Assembly: GCF_025643255.1 (NCBI RefSeq)
Contig: NZ_CP087112.1
Location: 3,224,001-3,288,000, forward strand
Length of the DNA stretch: 64,000 nt
DNA from: Halomonas sp. 7T
GTDB lineage: Bacteria > Pseudomonadota > Gammaproteobacteria > Pseudomonadales > Halomonadaceae
Reading direction: 5' to 3'
Each line of letters opens with the position of its first letter. Position 1 is the first letter of the stretch. A program made the translations under genes and the position numbers. Below are positions 45,600 through 54,913 of the stretch, piece after piece. The notes below the pieces were generated by a model that saw nothing but the letters and a program-made list of their open reading frames with translations, had not been told where the DNA came from and did no database searches.

Positions 45600-47984
45600 G
45601 TGACGCCACTACGTTTATTACCCTGGCTAAGCGTCTGGATGCTAGCGCTGTTTGCCCTATTCGCCACGCCGGCGCTGGCGCAGACGATGCTCACGGCAGA
45701 AGAACAAGAGGCCGCACAAACCGAGGAAGGAGCGCCGACCTACGCCGCGCTTGCTGACCTGCTTGAAGATGAGCAGGGGCGCCAAGCGCTTATTGAGCTG
45801 CTGCGCAACCAAGCCTCAACGCTGCCCGATGGGTTGGCTAACGAGCTGTCGCCGGAAGCGGCGGCTCAAGGCGGCGAAGTAGCCCCTGAAGAGGTGTCGC
45901 TGCCGCGTCAGCTGGCCGAGCTAACCAGCCGGGTGGTCGGTGATGTTGGCGGGCAGATAGAGCAGGCGATAGCGGTTGTGGGGGAGCTATTTGCTGGCCA
46001 AGGCGCGGGTACGTTCGACATGGCTATGTTTGTCAGCGCGGCGGTTAACCTAGGCATTGTGATTGTTGCGACCTTCGCAATGTTTATGCTGTTTCGTCGT
46101 TTGGCTAAACCCTTATTTACCAAGATAAGTGGATGGTCTCAGCTGGGTAGCGGTTTAACACCGGTGCTTAGGCTGGTGCTGTGTGTGGCCATTGCGGCGG
46201 TTGTTGATGTTTTGCTCGTTGCTTTTGCCTACGTGGGCGGCAACTTGGTGGCGACGTTTGCGGTGGGTGAAACTGGCGAACTCTCTACACGTGCCTCGCT
46301 CTTCTTAAATGCCTTCCTGGTGATTGAACTACTGAAAGCCGCCGTGCGGATGCTGTTCTCTTCACGCTATGAAGGGCTGCGCCTGCTGCCGATTTCTGCG
46401 CAAGAAGCGTCCTACTGGAACCGCTGGTTAGCGCGATTAATCGGCATGGTCGGGTATGGTTTAATGGTGGTTGTTCCGTTGGTGAACTACTACCTCGCGC
46501 CTGCCTTGGGGCAAGCAGTGGGCACGCTGATCATGCTGCTGGCCTTTATCTATGCCGTGGCGGTGGTACTGAAAAATCGTGTGCGCCTGCGCGATAACCT
46601 AAACGAAATGGGCAGTCGCTCAACCCTGATGGCAAGCCGTGTATCGCTACAGCTGTTTGCTCGCACTTGGCATCTCTTTGCGCTGATCTATTTCCTGATG
46701 GTGTTTGTCTTAACCCTGACGCGCCCTGGGGATGCGCTGCCGTTTGTGTTGTTTGCGACGCTGAAAACGTTAGTGGCCGTGGTCATTGGCCTGCTCGCCT
46801 CGGCATTTCTCACTCAGACGATTGGCCGTCGTATTCAGCTATCCGACGATCTGCGGCGCAAACTGCCGCTATTGGAAGTGCGTTTAAATAGCTACGTCCC
46901 CAACGCCTTGCGCATACTGCGTACGGTGATCGTGGTGGCTGTCATCATGGTGGTGCTGGATGCGTGGGGAGCGTTTGATTTAGCCGGCTGGTACGCGTCT
47001 GAGCGCGGTGCGAACCTCGTGGGTAAATTAGTTGGGGTCGCGATCATTTTGGTTGTCGCTTTTGGTGTTTGGCTGGGGCTGGCGAGCCTGATTGAGCATA
47101 AGCTCAACCCGGAAACAGGCCATGGTGAGCCCTCGGCGCGTGCTAAAACGCTGCTCAGCCTGTTCCGTAACGCCTTGGCCATTGCCATGGTCACGATTAC
47201 CGGCATGATCGTGCTGTCCGAAATTGGCATTAATATCGGGCCACTCATTGCCGGTGCCGGTGTGCTAGGTTTGGCCATTGGTTTTGGCGCCCAGAAACTG
47301 GTGCAGGACGTGATTACCGGCATCTTTATTCAGGTAGAAAATGCCATGAACACGGGTGACGTTGTCACCGTCGGTGGCGTCACCGGTACGGCTGAGCGGT
47401 TAAGTATACGCTCGGTGGGTATTCGTGATTTATCAGGTACTTACCACATCGTGCCGTTTTCGAGCGTGGATACCGTGTCTAACTACATGCGTGAGTACGG
47501 CAACCACGTGGGTGAGTACGGGATTGGCTATAACGAGAGCATTGACGAGGCAATCGAGCAGCTGCAGCTGGCGTTTGAAGACCTGCAGGCCAGCGAAGAG
47601 CATGGTCATAAGCTGCTGGCTGAGCTGACCGTTGCGGGCGTTACCGCACTGGCAGATAGCTCCGTCAATATCCGTGTGGTGATCAAAACAACGCCGGGCG
47701 ACCAGTGGGGTGTAGGGCGTGCTTATAACCGGTTGGTGAAGTTGCGTTTTGATGCGGCCGGTATCGAGATTCCGTTCCCGCATACCACGCTCTACTTTGG
47801 GGAAACCAAGGGCGGTAAAACGCCCCCTGCCAATGTGCGTGTATTGGACTCCACGGCGGAGCGTAAAAAGGTGGAAACCTCGCCTGTCGGTCAGCAAGGT
47901 GAGCCATCTTCAGGCGCGTCGGCTCAGGCCACCAATGAGCCTGATCATCTAAAACCGGATCATGATGATGTGGACGACGTGTAA
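45600..47984 (+). CDS. MscS-family mechanosensitive channel (YbiO-like, large)
   Basis: A 794-residue inner-membrane channel. A signal peptide (about 1-28, ending TPALAQ) precedes a periplasmic, partly acidic region (about 30-140). Multiple membrane helices follow (about 145-540), then the MscS pore helix and beta domain (about 545-700: LGLAIGFGAQKLVQDVITGI, GDVVTVGGVTGTAERLSIR). The acidic C-terminal tail (700-794) is probably disordered. The size and layout match moderate-conductance channels such as E. coli YbiO. The role is release of solutes on hypo-osmotic shock, fitting a halophile. The GTG start has AAGGGAGG five bases upstream. Confidence 0.9.
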   Translation: MTPLRLLPWLSVWMLALFALFATPALAQTMLTAEEQEAAQTEEGAPTYAALADLLEDEQGRQALIELLRNQASTLPDGLANELSPEAAAQGGEVAPEEVSLPRQLAELTSRVVGDVGGQIEQAIAVVGELFAGQGAGTFDMAMFVSAAVNLGIVIVATFAMFMLFRRLAKPLFTKISGWSQLGSGLTPVLRLVLCVAIAAVVDVLLVAFAYVGGNLVATFAVGETGELSTRASLFLNAFLVIELLKAAVRMLFSSRYEGLRLLPISAQEASYWNRWLARLIGMVGYGLMVVVPLVNYYLAPALGQAVGTLIMLLAFIYAVAVVLKNRVRLRDNLNEMGSRSTLMASRVSLQLFARTWHLFALIYFLMVFVLTLTRPGDALPFVLFATLKTLVAVVIGLLASAFLTQTIGRRIQLSDDLRRKLPLLEVRLNSYVPNALRILRTVIVVAVIMVVLDAWGAFDLAGWYASERGANLVGKLVGVAIILVVAFGVWLGLASLIEHKLNPETGHGEPSARAKTLLSLFRNALAIAMVTITGMIVLSEIGINIGPLIAGAGVLGLAIGFGAQKLVQDVITGIFIQVENAMNTGDVVTVGGVTGTAERLSIRSVGIRDLSGTYHIVPFSSVDTVSNYMREYGNHVGEYGIGYNESIDEAIEQLQLAFEDLQASEEHGHKLLAELTVAGVTALADSSVNIRVVIKTTPGDQWGVGRAYNRLVKLRFDAAGIEIPFPHTTLYFGETKGGKTPPANVRVLDSTAERKKVETSPVGQQGEPSSGASAQATNEPDHLKPDHDDVDDV

Positions 47985-48014
47985 CGCGAAGCGCTGATCG
48001 ATTAGCGCGTTAAT

Positions 48015-48042
48015 ACTGGGGCCGCCTTAGGGCTGCCCCAGT
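48015..48042. terminator. Hairpin between the MscS-family gene and folM
   Basis: ACTGGGGC pairs with GCCCCAGT (48015-48022 with 48035-48042, 12-base loop) between convergent genes. No T-tract is seen on either strand, so terminator strength is uncertain. Confidence 0.45.
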
Positions 48043-48066
48043 GCGTTGGGAGGGTTTCAAAGAAAA

Positions 48067-48813
48067 CTAACCTGGGTAGTTTTCAGAATGACGCCCTTCT
48101 AAATTGATCGACTCTCCACCATCCACAAACAGTATTTGTCCGGCCACAAAGTCGTTGTCCAATAAGTAGTGCAGCGCTTGTACAAGGTGCGCGGGGCTGC
48201 CTTGATGATCCACCGGGATGCCGTCTATGCGCCACTGTATATAGTCGCTGGTGCGCTGAGAGGCGGGCAGCACGACGCCCGGGGCAATGCCGTTGATGCG
48301 TAGCCGTGGCGCAAACTCCAGCGCTGCCATGCGCGTCATATCGGCAAGGCTCTTCTTCGACAGTAAATAGGCGGCATAAGGGTATTGGTGGTAGGCCACT
48401 TTATTGTCAATGATGTTGACGACCTGCCCGCTCTCCACGGCTTCCGCAAAGTGCCGTGTGAGCAGCAACGGTGTGAACATATTGACCCTGAATTGCGTCT
48501 CCAGCATCGCTAGGTCGGTGCCTGCAATGGGCGCTGGTTCATACGCAGAGGCGCTATTTAACAGCAGGTTTAAGCCTGGGAAGTGCTGTTTGGCAGCAGC
48601 GACAAGGTCTTCCAGCGAATCGCTTAAGAAGTTGCACGGCACTATCTCACACGCTTGGCCTTTGTGGCGTATAGCTTGCGCCACCTCTTCGGCTTCTTCA
48701 CGCGAGCTGTTGACGTGTAGGGCGATATCATAGCCTTTTTCGGCCAGGGCTTCGGCGAAGTGGCGCCCTAAGCGTGTCGCGCCGCCAGTAACCAGCGCTG
48801 CTGATGAACTCAT
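48067..48813 (-). CDS. folM: Dihydromonapterin/dihydrofolate reductase FolM (SDR family)
   Basis: A 248-residue NADPH-dependent short-chain dehydrogenase. The cofactor motif is ALVTGGATRLGRHFAEALAE, the structural motif is LLLNSASAYEP, and the catalytic YLLSK motif is in YPYAAYLLSKKSL. The RLGR signature and the divergent folK neighbour fit FolM, which reduces dihydromonapterin (a cofactor for phenylalanine hydroxylase) and weakly dihydrofolate. The ATG at 48813 has GAGGGAG about 7 bases upstream; the frame opens five codons earlier. Another pteridine-reductase activity is possible. Confidence 0.8.
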   Translation of the reverse strand: MSSSAALVTGGATRLGRHFAEALAEKGYDIALHVNSSREEAEEVAQAIRHKGQACEIVPCNFLSDSLEDLVAAAKQHFPGLNLLLNSASAYEPAPIAGTDLAMLETQFRVNMFTPLLLTRHFAEAVESGQVVNIIDNKVAYHQYPYAAYLLSKKSLADMTRMAALEFAPRLRINGIAPGVVLPASQRTSDYIQWRIDGIPVDHQGSPAHLVQALHYLLDNDFVAGQILFVDGGESINLEGRHSENYPG

Positions 48814-49044
48814 ATAAGGCTCCCTCATTGGATTAACGTTTCAGCGTATGACGCGTTCCTCATGACTCTCTGCGTGAGCGCAGCGTTTGTCAATATCTTG
48901 TACAGAGCTTGAACAAAATAGCAGGCAGACTACTCTTAGGGGTCGTTAGTCGGTTTGATCGCTACGCACGGGTTATGCCTCTGAGTCTTCGGTTTTGTAA
49001 GCAGTTAATAAGTCGCTTATATGCACTAACATTGGGATGCCGCT

Positions 49045-49512
49045 ATGCCTTCGTCTTCATCGTTACCTACGACACCGTTCACTACGACGCCTGATTCAGC
49101 GCGACATGAGTGCTTAATCTCGTTAGGCAGCAACATTCAACCTGAGCATCATTACGCCCAAGCGCTGGCTATCTTAGAGCAGGAGTGTGAGCTGGTGGCG
49201 AACTCCCAGGCAATTCGCACCGCGCCTGTGGGCTATCAGCAGCAACCAGACTTCCTCAATGCAGCGTTATTGGTGCGCACGGCCTTCGATTACGCCGCGT
49301 TTCGTGCTTACTTGAAAGACGTTGAAGCACGCTTGGGACGGGTGCGTGGCCCGATTAAATCCGGCCCTAGAACCATGGATTTGGATATTGTGGCGTGGGA
49401 TGGTGAGGTCGTTGATAACGGCTATTATCATCACGACTATGTGCGCGGCCCGGTTGATGAAGTGCTGGTCGCTACTGGGCGCACTATTGCTCCTTCGGCG
49501 AGCGCGCTATAA
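49045..49512 (+). CDS. folK: 2-amino-4-hydroxy-6-hydroxymethyldihydropteridine pyrophosphokinase FolK
   Basis: A 155-residue folate enzyme transferring pyrophosphate from ATP to hydroxymethyl-dihydropterin. Motifs are CLISLGSNIQPE near residue 28, FLNAALLVRT near 75 and the active-site signature KSGPRTMDLDIVAWDG near 110, with metal-binding aspartates. The first 20 residues are Ser/Thr/Pro-rich and not conserved. The C-terminal part is short and slightly diverged compared with E. coli FolK (159 aa). It is divergent from folM and 109 bp before the flagellin gene. Confidence 0.88.
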   Translation: MPSSSSLPTTPFTTTPDSARHECLISLGSNIQPEHHYAQALAILEQECELVANSQAIRTAPVGYQQQPDFLNAALLVRTAFDYAAFRAYLKDVEARLGRVRGPIKSGPRTMDLDIVAWDGEVVDNGYYHHDYVRGPVDEVLVATGRTIAPSASAL

Positions 49513-49535
49513 AGCGTTTTTTAATCGGCTCACTC

Positions 49536-49562
49536 TCACCTTTTTTGCGCCTTGGCCGATAA
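49536..49562 (+). promoter_or_regulatory. Putative sigma-28 (FliA) promoter of the flagellin gene
   Basis: A perfect -10 element GCCGATAA (49555-49562) is preceded at the canonical 11-base spacing by TCACCTTT (5/8 match to TAAAGTTT). The predicted start site leaves a leader of about 50 bases before the flagellin GTG. Confidence 0.65.
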
Positions 49563-49621
49563 TAGAGTGTCTGCCACAGCGTTAATCTACCGCTGATGGG
49601 GTAGCCCCTAGAGGAACGAGC

Positions 49622-50443
49622 GTGATCAGCCTTGCGACCAACCTAACGTCGCTACTGGTGCAAAATAATCTGCGCAGTAGTCAGCAGTCGATGCAAACCG
49701 CCATGCAGCGGTTATCGTCGGGGCTGCGCATTAATAGCGCCAAGGATGACCCTGCCGGTCAGGCGATTGCCAATCGCATGACGGCACAAATTAAAGGCAT
49801 GAACCAGGCGATCCGCAACACCAATGACGGCATCTCTATGGTGCAAACCGCCGAAGGCACGCTTAACCAGATTAACGACAATCTGCAGCGCATTCGAGAG
49901 CTAAGCGTTCAGGCGGCCAACGGCACCAATGCACCCTCCGATCTGGCGTCTATCCAGGGGGAAATCGACCAGCGTTTGGAGGAGATTGAGCGCCTGGCAG
50001 GGCAAAGCAATTTCAACGGCATCGGGCTGTTGGGAAGCGATAAGACGCTCAATATCCAGGTGGGCGCCAATGCAGGCAATGTGATTGGCGTTCGCTTTGA
50101 AGCGATGAGCCTACAGGCATTAGGTTTGGCAGGCTTTAGCGTACTGAACGATAGCAGCGCCACTGACAATCCGCTCACTGCTATGGATGACGCACTTAAA
50201 CGCGTTGACCGTCAGCGCAGCTACATGGGTGCAGTACAGAACCGTTTTGAGAGCGTTATCGAAGGGCTGAATACCAACATTATCAACACGTCTGCCGCGC
50301 GGTCGCGCATCCAGGATGCGGATTACGCACAGGAAGTCTCGAATCTGATCCGCGCACAAATTCTACAGCAGGCAGGTATCGCGATATTGGCTCAGGCCAA
50401 CCAGCAGCCGCAGATGATTTTGCGACTGCTGGAAGGGCTTTAA
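49622..50443 (+). CDS. fliC: Flagellin (short, D0-D1 only)
   Basis: A 273-residue flagellin. The N-terminal D0/D1 region has SLLVQNNLRSSQQSM, LSSGLRINSAKDDPAGQAIA and the Arg90-region QRIRELSVQAANGT. The C-terminal D1/D0 region has AVQNRFESVIEGLNTN, ARSRIQDADYAQEVSNL and ILQQAGIAILAQANQ. There is essentially no variable D2/D3 domain (only about 40 residues between the halves). The TLR5-type recognition residues are retained. The GTG start has AGAGGA about 7 bases upstream. No other flagellar structural gene is nearby, yet a sigma-28-like promoter precedes it, so it is probably expressed with the flagellar regulon. Confidence 0.9.
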   Translation: MISLATNLTSLLVQNNLRSSQQSMQTAMQRLSSGLRINSAKDDPAGQAIANRMTAQIKGMNQAIRNTNDGISMVQTAEGTLNQINDNLQRIRELSVQAANGTNAPSDLASIQGEIDQRLEEIERLAGQSNFNGIGLLGSDKTLNIQVGANAGNVIGVRFEAMSLQALGLAGFSVLNDSSATDNPLTAMDDALKRVDRQRSYMGAVQNRFESVIEGLNTNIINTSAARSRIQDADYAQEVSNLIRAQILQQAGIAILAQANQQPQMILRLLEGL

Positions 50444-50472
50444 GGAGCGCGGTAGGCAGAGGGGGGTGGGCG

Positions 50473-52023
50473 TTACTGGATGATGCCCTGTTCCCGCGCC
50501 ATCGCATAGGCGGCTTGAGGGCCGTTCCACAGCGATGGCAGTAGAATCAACGACACGGGAATCGCCGTGATCACAATAAACTGCTGCAGAGCACCAATCT
50601 GTCCCGCGCCCATATACAGCAGCACCGCCGCCATTAGCGCCATCGCAATGCCCCAAAAGGCGCGGATGTAAGGGCTGGGGGCGTCATGTCCTGCACCGAC
50701 AACGGCAATGGCGTAGCTCATCGAATCTCCCGTGGTGGCAACAAAAATGGTCGTTAATAACAAAATCGCTAGTGCCATCCAGGTGCCGCCGGGTAGCGCC
50801 TGGGCTACGGTAAGTGTTGCCACATCAAACTGGAAGTTATTCAACGCCTCGGTGAGGTCGATAACGTCGTTAAGCTGGTAATAGATACCCGAGCCGCCCA
50901 GCAGCGTAAACCACACGGTCGTTGCAATTGGCGCCAGCACCGCAACGGCTAGAATCATCTGGCGAATACTGCGACCCCGTGAGATCCGTGCTACAAAAAT
51001 GGCCATTAACGGTGCATAGCCAATGAACCAGGCAAAGAAGAACACCGTCCACCACTGCATCCACCACGCCGGAGCGGTCTCAGCGGTCATGGTCGCCATG
51101 GTGAAGAACTCACTCGCGTAAGCACCCATGCTCGCGACGTAGGTGTTGACCAAGAACAGCGTGGGGCCAAAGATGAAAATGGCCGCACCAATCGCCAGCG
51201 CCAGCAGCACATTAAAACGGCTCAGCAGCTGGATGCCTTTGTGGACACCGCTCATCGATGAGAGCACGTAAACAGTTCCCAGCACGGCCAAAATAATTAG
51301 CTGACCGGTGTAGCCTTCGGGCAGGCCAAATAGCTCATGAAGGCCAAAACTGACTTGCGTCGCCAGAAAGCCAATCGGGCCGACCGTACCGGCGACAACC
51401 GCAATCACGCAGCACGCATCAACGACGCCGCCCAGAGGGCCGCGCATAAGGCGTTCACCTAAAACGGGGTAGAGCAGCGTACGCGGCTGAAGCGGTTGGC
51501 CTTTCACATAGTGAGCATGGGCCAGTACGACCGCTGTTAGCGAGCCGAGCACCGCCCATGCCATAAAGCCCCAGTGCATAAAAGACTGAGCCAGCGCGCC
51601 AGACACCGCTTCTGCGGTACCGGGTTCGGTGTCAAACGCCGGGGGTGTGACCACAAAATGGTAGACCGGCTCGCCAGCGGCGAAAAACACGCCGCCGCCT
51701 GCCAGTAGCGTGCACAGAATGATGGATAGCCACTTAAATGTGCTCATTTCTGGTGCATCAAGGTTGCCGATTTTAGCCGTTGATGCAGGGGAAATGGCCA
51801 CGCCAATGGCAATAAAAAAGGTCAATAGCAGCAGTAGTTGGAAGTAGCTACCCAACACTCGGGCCGTCCAGGCAAAGCCAGTACTGATGGAGTTGGCGAC
51901 AAGGTCGATATCGTAAAAAGAGAGCGCCAGAAACGCCACAATGAAGCCGATGCTGAGTGTCAGCACAAGGGGGTCGCCAAGGCTAAGCGCTTGGCGACCT
52001 TCGGCATTAGGAGGTTGGTTCAT
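50473..52023 (-). CDS. BCCT-family betaine/carnitine/choline-type transporter
   Basis: A 516-residue, 12-helix secondary transporter of the BCCT family, which imports glycine betaine, choline, carnitine or similar quaternary compounds with sodium or protons. The family core includes FFAAGEPVYHF near residue 115, FMHWGFMAWAVLGSL near 150 and the aromatic box WWMQWWTVFFFAWFIGY near 315. RISRGRSIRQ follows it. The glycine stretch in TM3 is AGGGVFFAAGEP rather than the usual GxGxG form, so substrate and coupling ion may differ from BetT/OpuD. It is preceded by a terminator from the DUF481 gene. Confidence 0.9.
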   Translation of the reverse strand: MNQPPNAEGRQALSLGDPLVLTLSIGFIVAFLALSFYDIDLVANSISTGFAWTARVLGSYFQLLLLLTFFIAIGVAISPASTAKIGNLDAPEMSTFKWLSIILCTLLAGGGVFFAAGEPVYHFVVTPPAFDTEPGTAEAVSGALAQSFMHWGFMAWAVLGSLTAVVLAHAHYVKGQPLQPRTLLYPVLGERLMRGPLGGVVDACCVIAVVAGTVGPIGFLATQVSFGLHELFGLPEGYTGQLIILAVLGTVYVLSSMSGVHKGIQLLSRFNVLLALAIGAAIFIFGPTLFLVNTYVASMGAYASEFFTMATMTAETAPAWWMQWWTVFFFAWFIGYAPLMAIFVARISRGRSIRQMILAVAVLAPIATTVWFTLLGGSGIYYQLNDVIDLTEALNNFQFDVATLTVAQALPGGTWMALAILLLTTIFVATTGDSMSYAIAVVGAGHDAPSPYIRAFWGIAMALMAAVLLYMGAGQIGALQQFIVITAIPVSLILLPSLWNGPQAAYAMAREQGIIQ

Positions 52024-52322
52024 GTGAACACCTGTTAAGTTGGGTCAGGAGGTAGCGGTTTTGGCTGATCAATAAGTTGCGTTTTCCGACGTATCGCCGT
52101 TATACACATCGATGGTTAGCGCACCGCTTTTTAGGAGCAAAAAAAAGCGCCATTCAATGAATGGCGCGAGGACAGGAAACTGGGCGTAGTCTATCGTAAA
52201 TATAGACCAAGGTCTAACATGTTTTGATCTGGGGTACGATGAGCGCCGACACTCCTTTGTGCATGGCCGCCGTAACGCGTCGTTGCGCAAATTGCTCTCG
52301 GCGTTTTTTCAGGGGCGTTTGA
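52024..52322 (-). other. Intergenic region between the DUF481 gene and the BCCT gene
   Basis: A 299-bp gap. It contains the DUF481-gene terminator (52139-52167) and, beyond it, the promoter region of the BCCT transporter. No other gene or repeat is supported. Confidence 0.5.
52139..52167 (-). terminator. Intrinsic terminator after the DUF481 gene
   Basis: GCGCCATTC pairs with GAATGGCGC (9 bp, 3-base loop, 52147-52155 with 52159-52167). On the minus strand it is followed by eight T residues. Confidence 0.88.
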
Positions 52323-53069
52323 CTACCAGCGAAACAGCAGCGAAGCACTGGTGGTGTGGTCAGTCCGTTCGCTGGCATCTTCCGGCGGTAGCGAGTTGTG
52401 CTTGATCTCATGGGAGAGCCGTAACGACAGTCGGGAATTCAAGCGGGTTGTCAGGGCAGTGAGTGTCCGTGAGGTGGTGTTTTGGTCGGTATACTCAACG
52501 GATATTTCTTGTTTAACATCAGAGTTTGTCGAAAACTCCCAGCGGTAATCAAGCGCGGAATAGGCCACGGCGAGCCGCTCGTTATTGGCGTCGCGTAGCC
52601 TGTCGTGGCGGTAACCAGGCCCCGCTTCAAGGGAGAGGTAGTGGCGCTCCCCCTCAATAATTTGGCGTCCGTAACCGCCAATAGCAGAGAGCTGCTGGTC
52701 GTAACCTGCAAAGCGGTCTTTTTCCCACCGAGCAAAGCCAAACAAATAGTGGGGGCCATGAAAGTCGTAGCGTTCTCGGCCCGCCACTAAATATTGCTCA
52801 GCGCTTGTGTTGCCCTCTTTACTGACGTTGCGCACTTCACCGCGCAGCGAGTGGGTTAGCTCGCCGGTAATCCATGTTAAGCGTGTTTTGCCAATGAGCG
52901 TGCGGCTATCGGTATTGCCTGACAGCTGATTAAACCCCAGCTCTGCGTCGCCACTGAACACCGGGGCGTCCTCTTTAGGCGGTGGCGGCGCATAAAACGG
53001 ATAGGCGGCGGCACCCGTTGCCCAAAGGGCGCTGACGGTAAAAGCCATGGGGCGTAAAAGGTGTCGCAC
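52323..53069 (-). CDS. DUF481-family outer-membrane beta-barrel protein (YdiY-like)
   Basis: A 248-residue exported protein. A signal peptide (about 1-22) is followed by a Pro-rich PFYAPPPPKED linker and an anti-parallel beta-barrel of alternating strands. Examples are GDAELGFNQLSGNTDSRTL and the closing TTSASLLFRW with terminal Trp. DUF481 proteins such as E. coli YdiY are described as acid- or salt-inducible outer-membrane proteins of unknown function. Neighbours (BCCT transporter downstream) would fit an osmotic link, but that is inference. A good terminator follows. Confidence 0.85.
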   Translation of the reverse strand: MRHLLRPMAFTVSALWATGAAAYPFYAPPPPKEDAPVFSGDAELGFNQLSGNTDSRTLIGKTRLTWITGELTHSLRGEVRNVSKEGNTSAEQYLVAGRERYDFHGPHYLFGFARWEKDRFAGYDQQLSAIGGYGRQIIEGERHYLSLEAGPGYRHDRLRDANNERLAVAYSALDYRWEFSTNSDVKQEISVEYTDQNTTSRTLTALTTRLNSRLSLRLSHEIKHNSLPPEDASERTDHTTSASLLFRW

Positions 53070-53194
53070 GTGACTCCTCCTTGAGCGTGAGAACAGTAAG
53101 TGGCGGCTATATAAGCAAAGTGAGGCGAAAGCGCAACTAACGCCGCTTGGCGCTGCGTGCCATAATGACGCTGTCGCGCATTGTGAGTTCCCTT

Positions 53195-54880
53195 ATGACC
53201 GCCCCACGCCCCCGTACGCTGGCTGAATTACAGCGCTGGCGCCGCACCCGCGCTAAGCGCCGCTGGTATAAGCGTAGCTTTCGCCTGCAGGTCATGATGC
53301 TGGTGGGGCTTTTGCTAGCGGGCATGCTGCTGGCCCAGGGCACCTACCTCAATCATCGCAAAGCCGAGATTATTACCCACCAAATGGGCGAGCGGGCACT
53401 GGCCGTGGCCAAAACCGTGGCCGGGATGCCGCAGATTATAAACGCCTTTGCCACGCCTGACCCGGCTTTCATTATTCAGCCCCTTGCGGAGCGCGTGCGT
53501 CAGGAGACCGGCGCCCGCTACGTGGTGGTGGGCAATGCCCAGTCGATTCGCTACTCACACCCGGTGCCTGAGCGCATTGGTCAGCCCATGGTGGGCGGTG
53601 ATAACGAACAGGCGCTGGTGTATGGGCAGTCATACGTCTCGGAAGCCACCGGAACGTTGGGAACCGCCATGCGGGGTAAAACGCCCATCTGGGATGAAGA
53701 AGGCAACATCATCGGGGTGGTGTCGGTAGGCTTTATGCTGGAACGGGTTGATATGGATGTAGCCCGTTATACCAGCTTGGGGTGGGCGCTGGTGGCGCTG
53801 ATGATTGCCTTAGGGTTTGCAGGTGCGTACTGGCTATCGCAGCACCTGAAAAAAGTCATCCTTGGCTTGGAGCCGTATGAAATAGCCCGCTTGGCCATGG
53901 AAAAAGAGGCCATCTTGCAATCCATTCATGAAGGCATTTTGGCGGTTAACCGCGATGGCCAGATCACGTTGGTGAATCAGCAGGCGCGACGTTTTCTAGG
54001 GCTACCGGATGAACAGGTCTTACTCGGGAAGCCAATTCGAGAGGTCGTGCCTAATTCGCGCTTAATCGAAGTGTTAAAGCGCGGTGAGCAGGAGTTTGAC
54101 CAAGAGATGTGGCTAGGTGACCATCCCGTGGTGGCCAACCGCGTGCCCATTGTGCACGAAGGGGAGATTGAAGGTGCCGTTGCCACGTTTCGTAGCCGCC
54201 GTGAAATTATTGATCTTTCCCAGGCACTGACCCAGGCAAGCCGCGATGTGGACATGCTGCGTGCCCAGGCCCACGAGTTTTCCAACAAGCTGTACACCAT
54301 TTCCGGGCTTCTGCAGCTTAATCGCGTTGATGAGGCGCTAGCGCTGATCCACCAGGAAACCGAGCGTGCTCAAGCGCAAATGAGCTTTTTAATGCGTCAC
54401 GTGGCCGACGCAGTGCTCAGCGGCATCTTGCTAGGTAAGTTGACGCGAGCACGAGAGCTAGGCGTCGCGCTGGAAATTGATGAGCAGAGCTCGCTCTCTT
54501 GCCCGCTGACGGTTACCGGGCAAGAGGTCATGATGAGCGTGGTGGGCAACTTATTAGATAACGCCTGCCATGCCGCACTGAATGGCCCCAACAGGGAGGC
54601 ACCGAAAGTCCGCTTGTTCTTCACGGATTTGGGCGAACAGCTGTTGATTGAGGTAGAGGATAACGGCTCAGGTGTCCCTAGCGAGCATGCGGTATCGATT
54701 TTTCAAGATGGGTTTTCGACCAAAACCGGTAAGCATCGTGGCATTGGTTTAGCACTGGTCGCGCGGCTGTGCCATCAGCACGGCGGCGAGATCACCTTAG
54801 AAGAGAGCGAGTTAGGCGGTGCATGCTTTATTGCCGTGCTGGATCGCTCGCTGTGCCATCCAGTAGCCACAACGCCTTAA
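53195..54880 (+). CDS. Sensor histidine kinase of the CitA/DcuS family
   Basis: A 561-residue membrane kinase for C4-dicarboxylates or tricarboxylates. TM1 lies at about 33-52, followed by a periplasmic PAS-like (sCache) domain with the carboxylate-binding SIRYSHPVPERIGQP and AMRGKTPIWDEEG motifs. TM2 is near 195-215. A cytoplasmic PAS follows, then a DHp helix with the phospho-acceptor AHEFSNKLYTISGLLQL and an ATPase domain (NLLDNACHA, VEDNGSGVP, RGIGLALVARL). The start is uncertain: ATGs at 53165 and 53195 and an upstream TTG are all possible. The response regulator lies 33 bp downstream and the tctCBA transporter follows, so citrate-type substrates are likely. Confidence 0.88.
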   Translation: MTAPRPRTLAELQRWRRTRAKRRWYKRSFRLQVMMLVGLLLAGMLLAQGTYLNHRKAEIITHQMGERALAVAKTVAGMPQIINAFATPDPAFIIQPLAERVRQETGARYVVVGNAQSIRYSHPVPERIGQPMVGGDNEQALVYGQSYVSEATGTLGTAMRGKTPIWDEEGNIIGVVSVGFMLERVDMDVARYTSLGWALVALMIALGFAGAYWLSQHLKKVILGLEPYEIARLAMEKEAILQSIHEGILAVNRDGQITLVNQQARRFLGLPDEQVLLGKPIREVVPNSRLIEVLKRGEQEFDQEMWLGDHPVVANRVPIVHEGEIEGAVATFRSRREIIDLSQALTQASRDVDMLRAQAHEFSNKLYTISGLLQLNRVDEALALIHQETERAQAQMSFLMRHVADAVLSGILLGKLTRARELGVALEIDEQSSLSCPLTVTGQEVMMSVVGNLLDNACHAALNGPNREAPKVRLFFTDLGEQLLIEVEDNGSGVPSEHAVSIFQDGFSTKTGKHRGIGLALVARLCHQHGGEITLEESELGGACFIAVLDRSLCHPVATTP

Positions 54881-54913
54881 AATATAATAACGACGCCAGT
54901 AAGAGGAAACACG

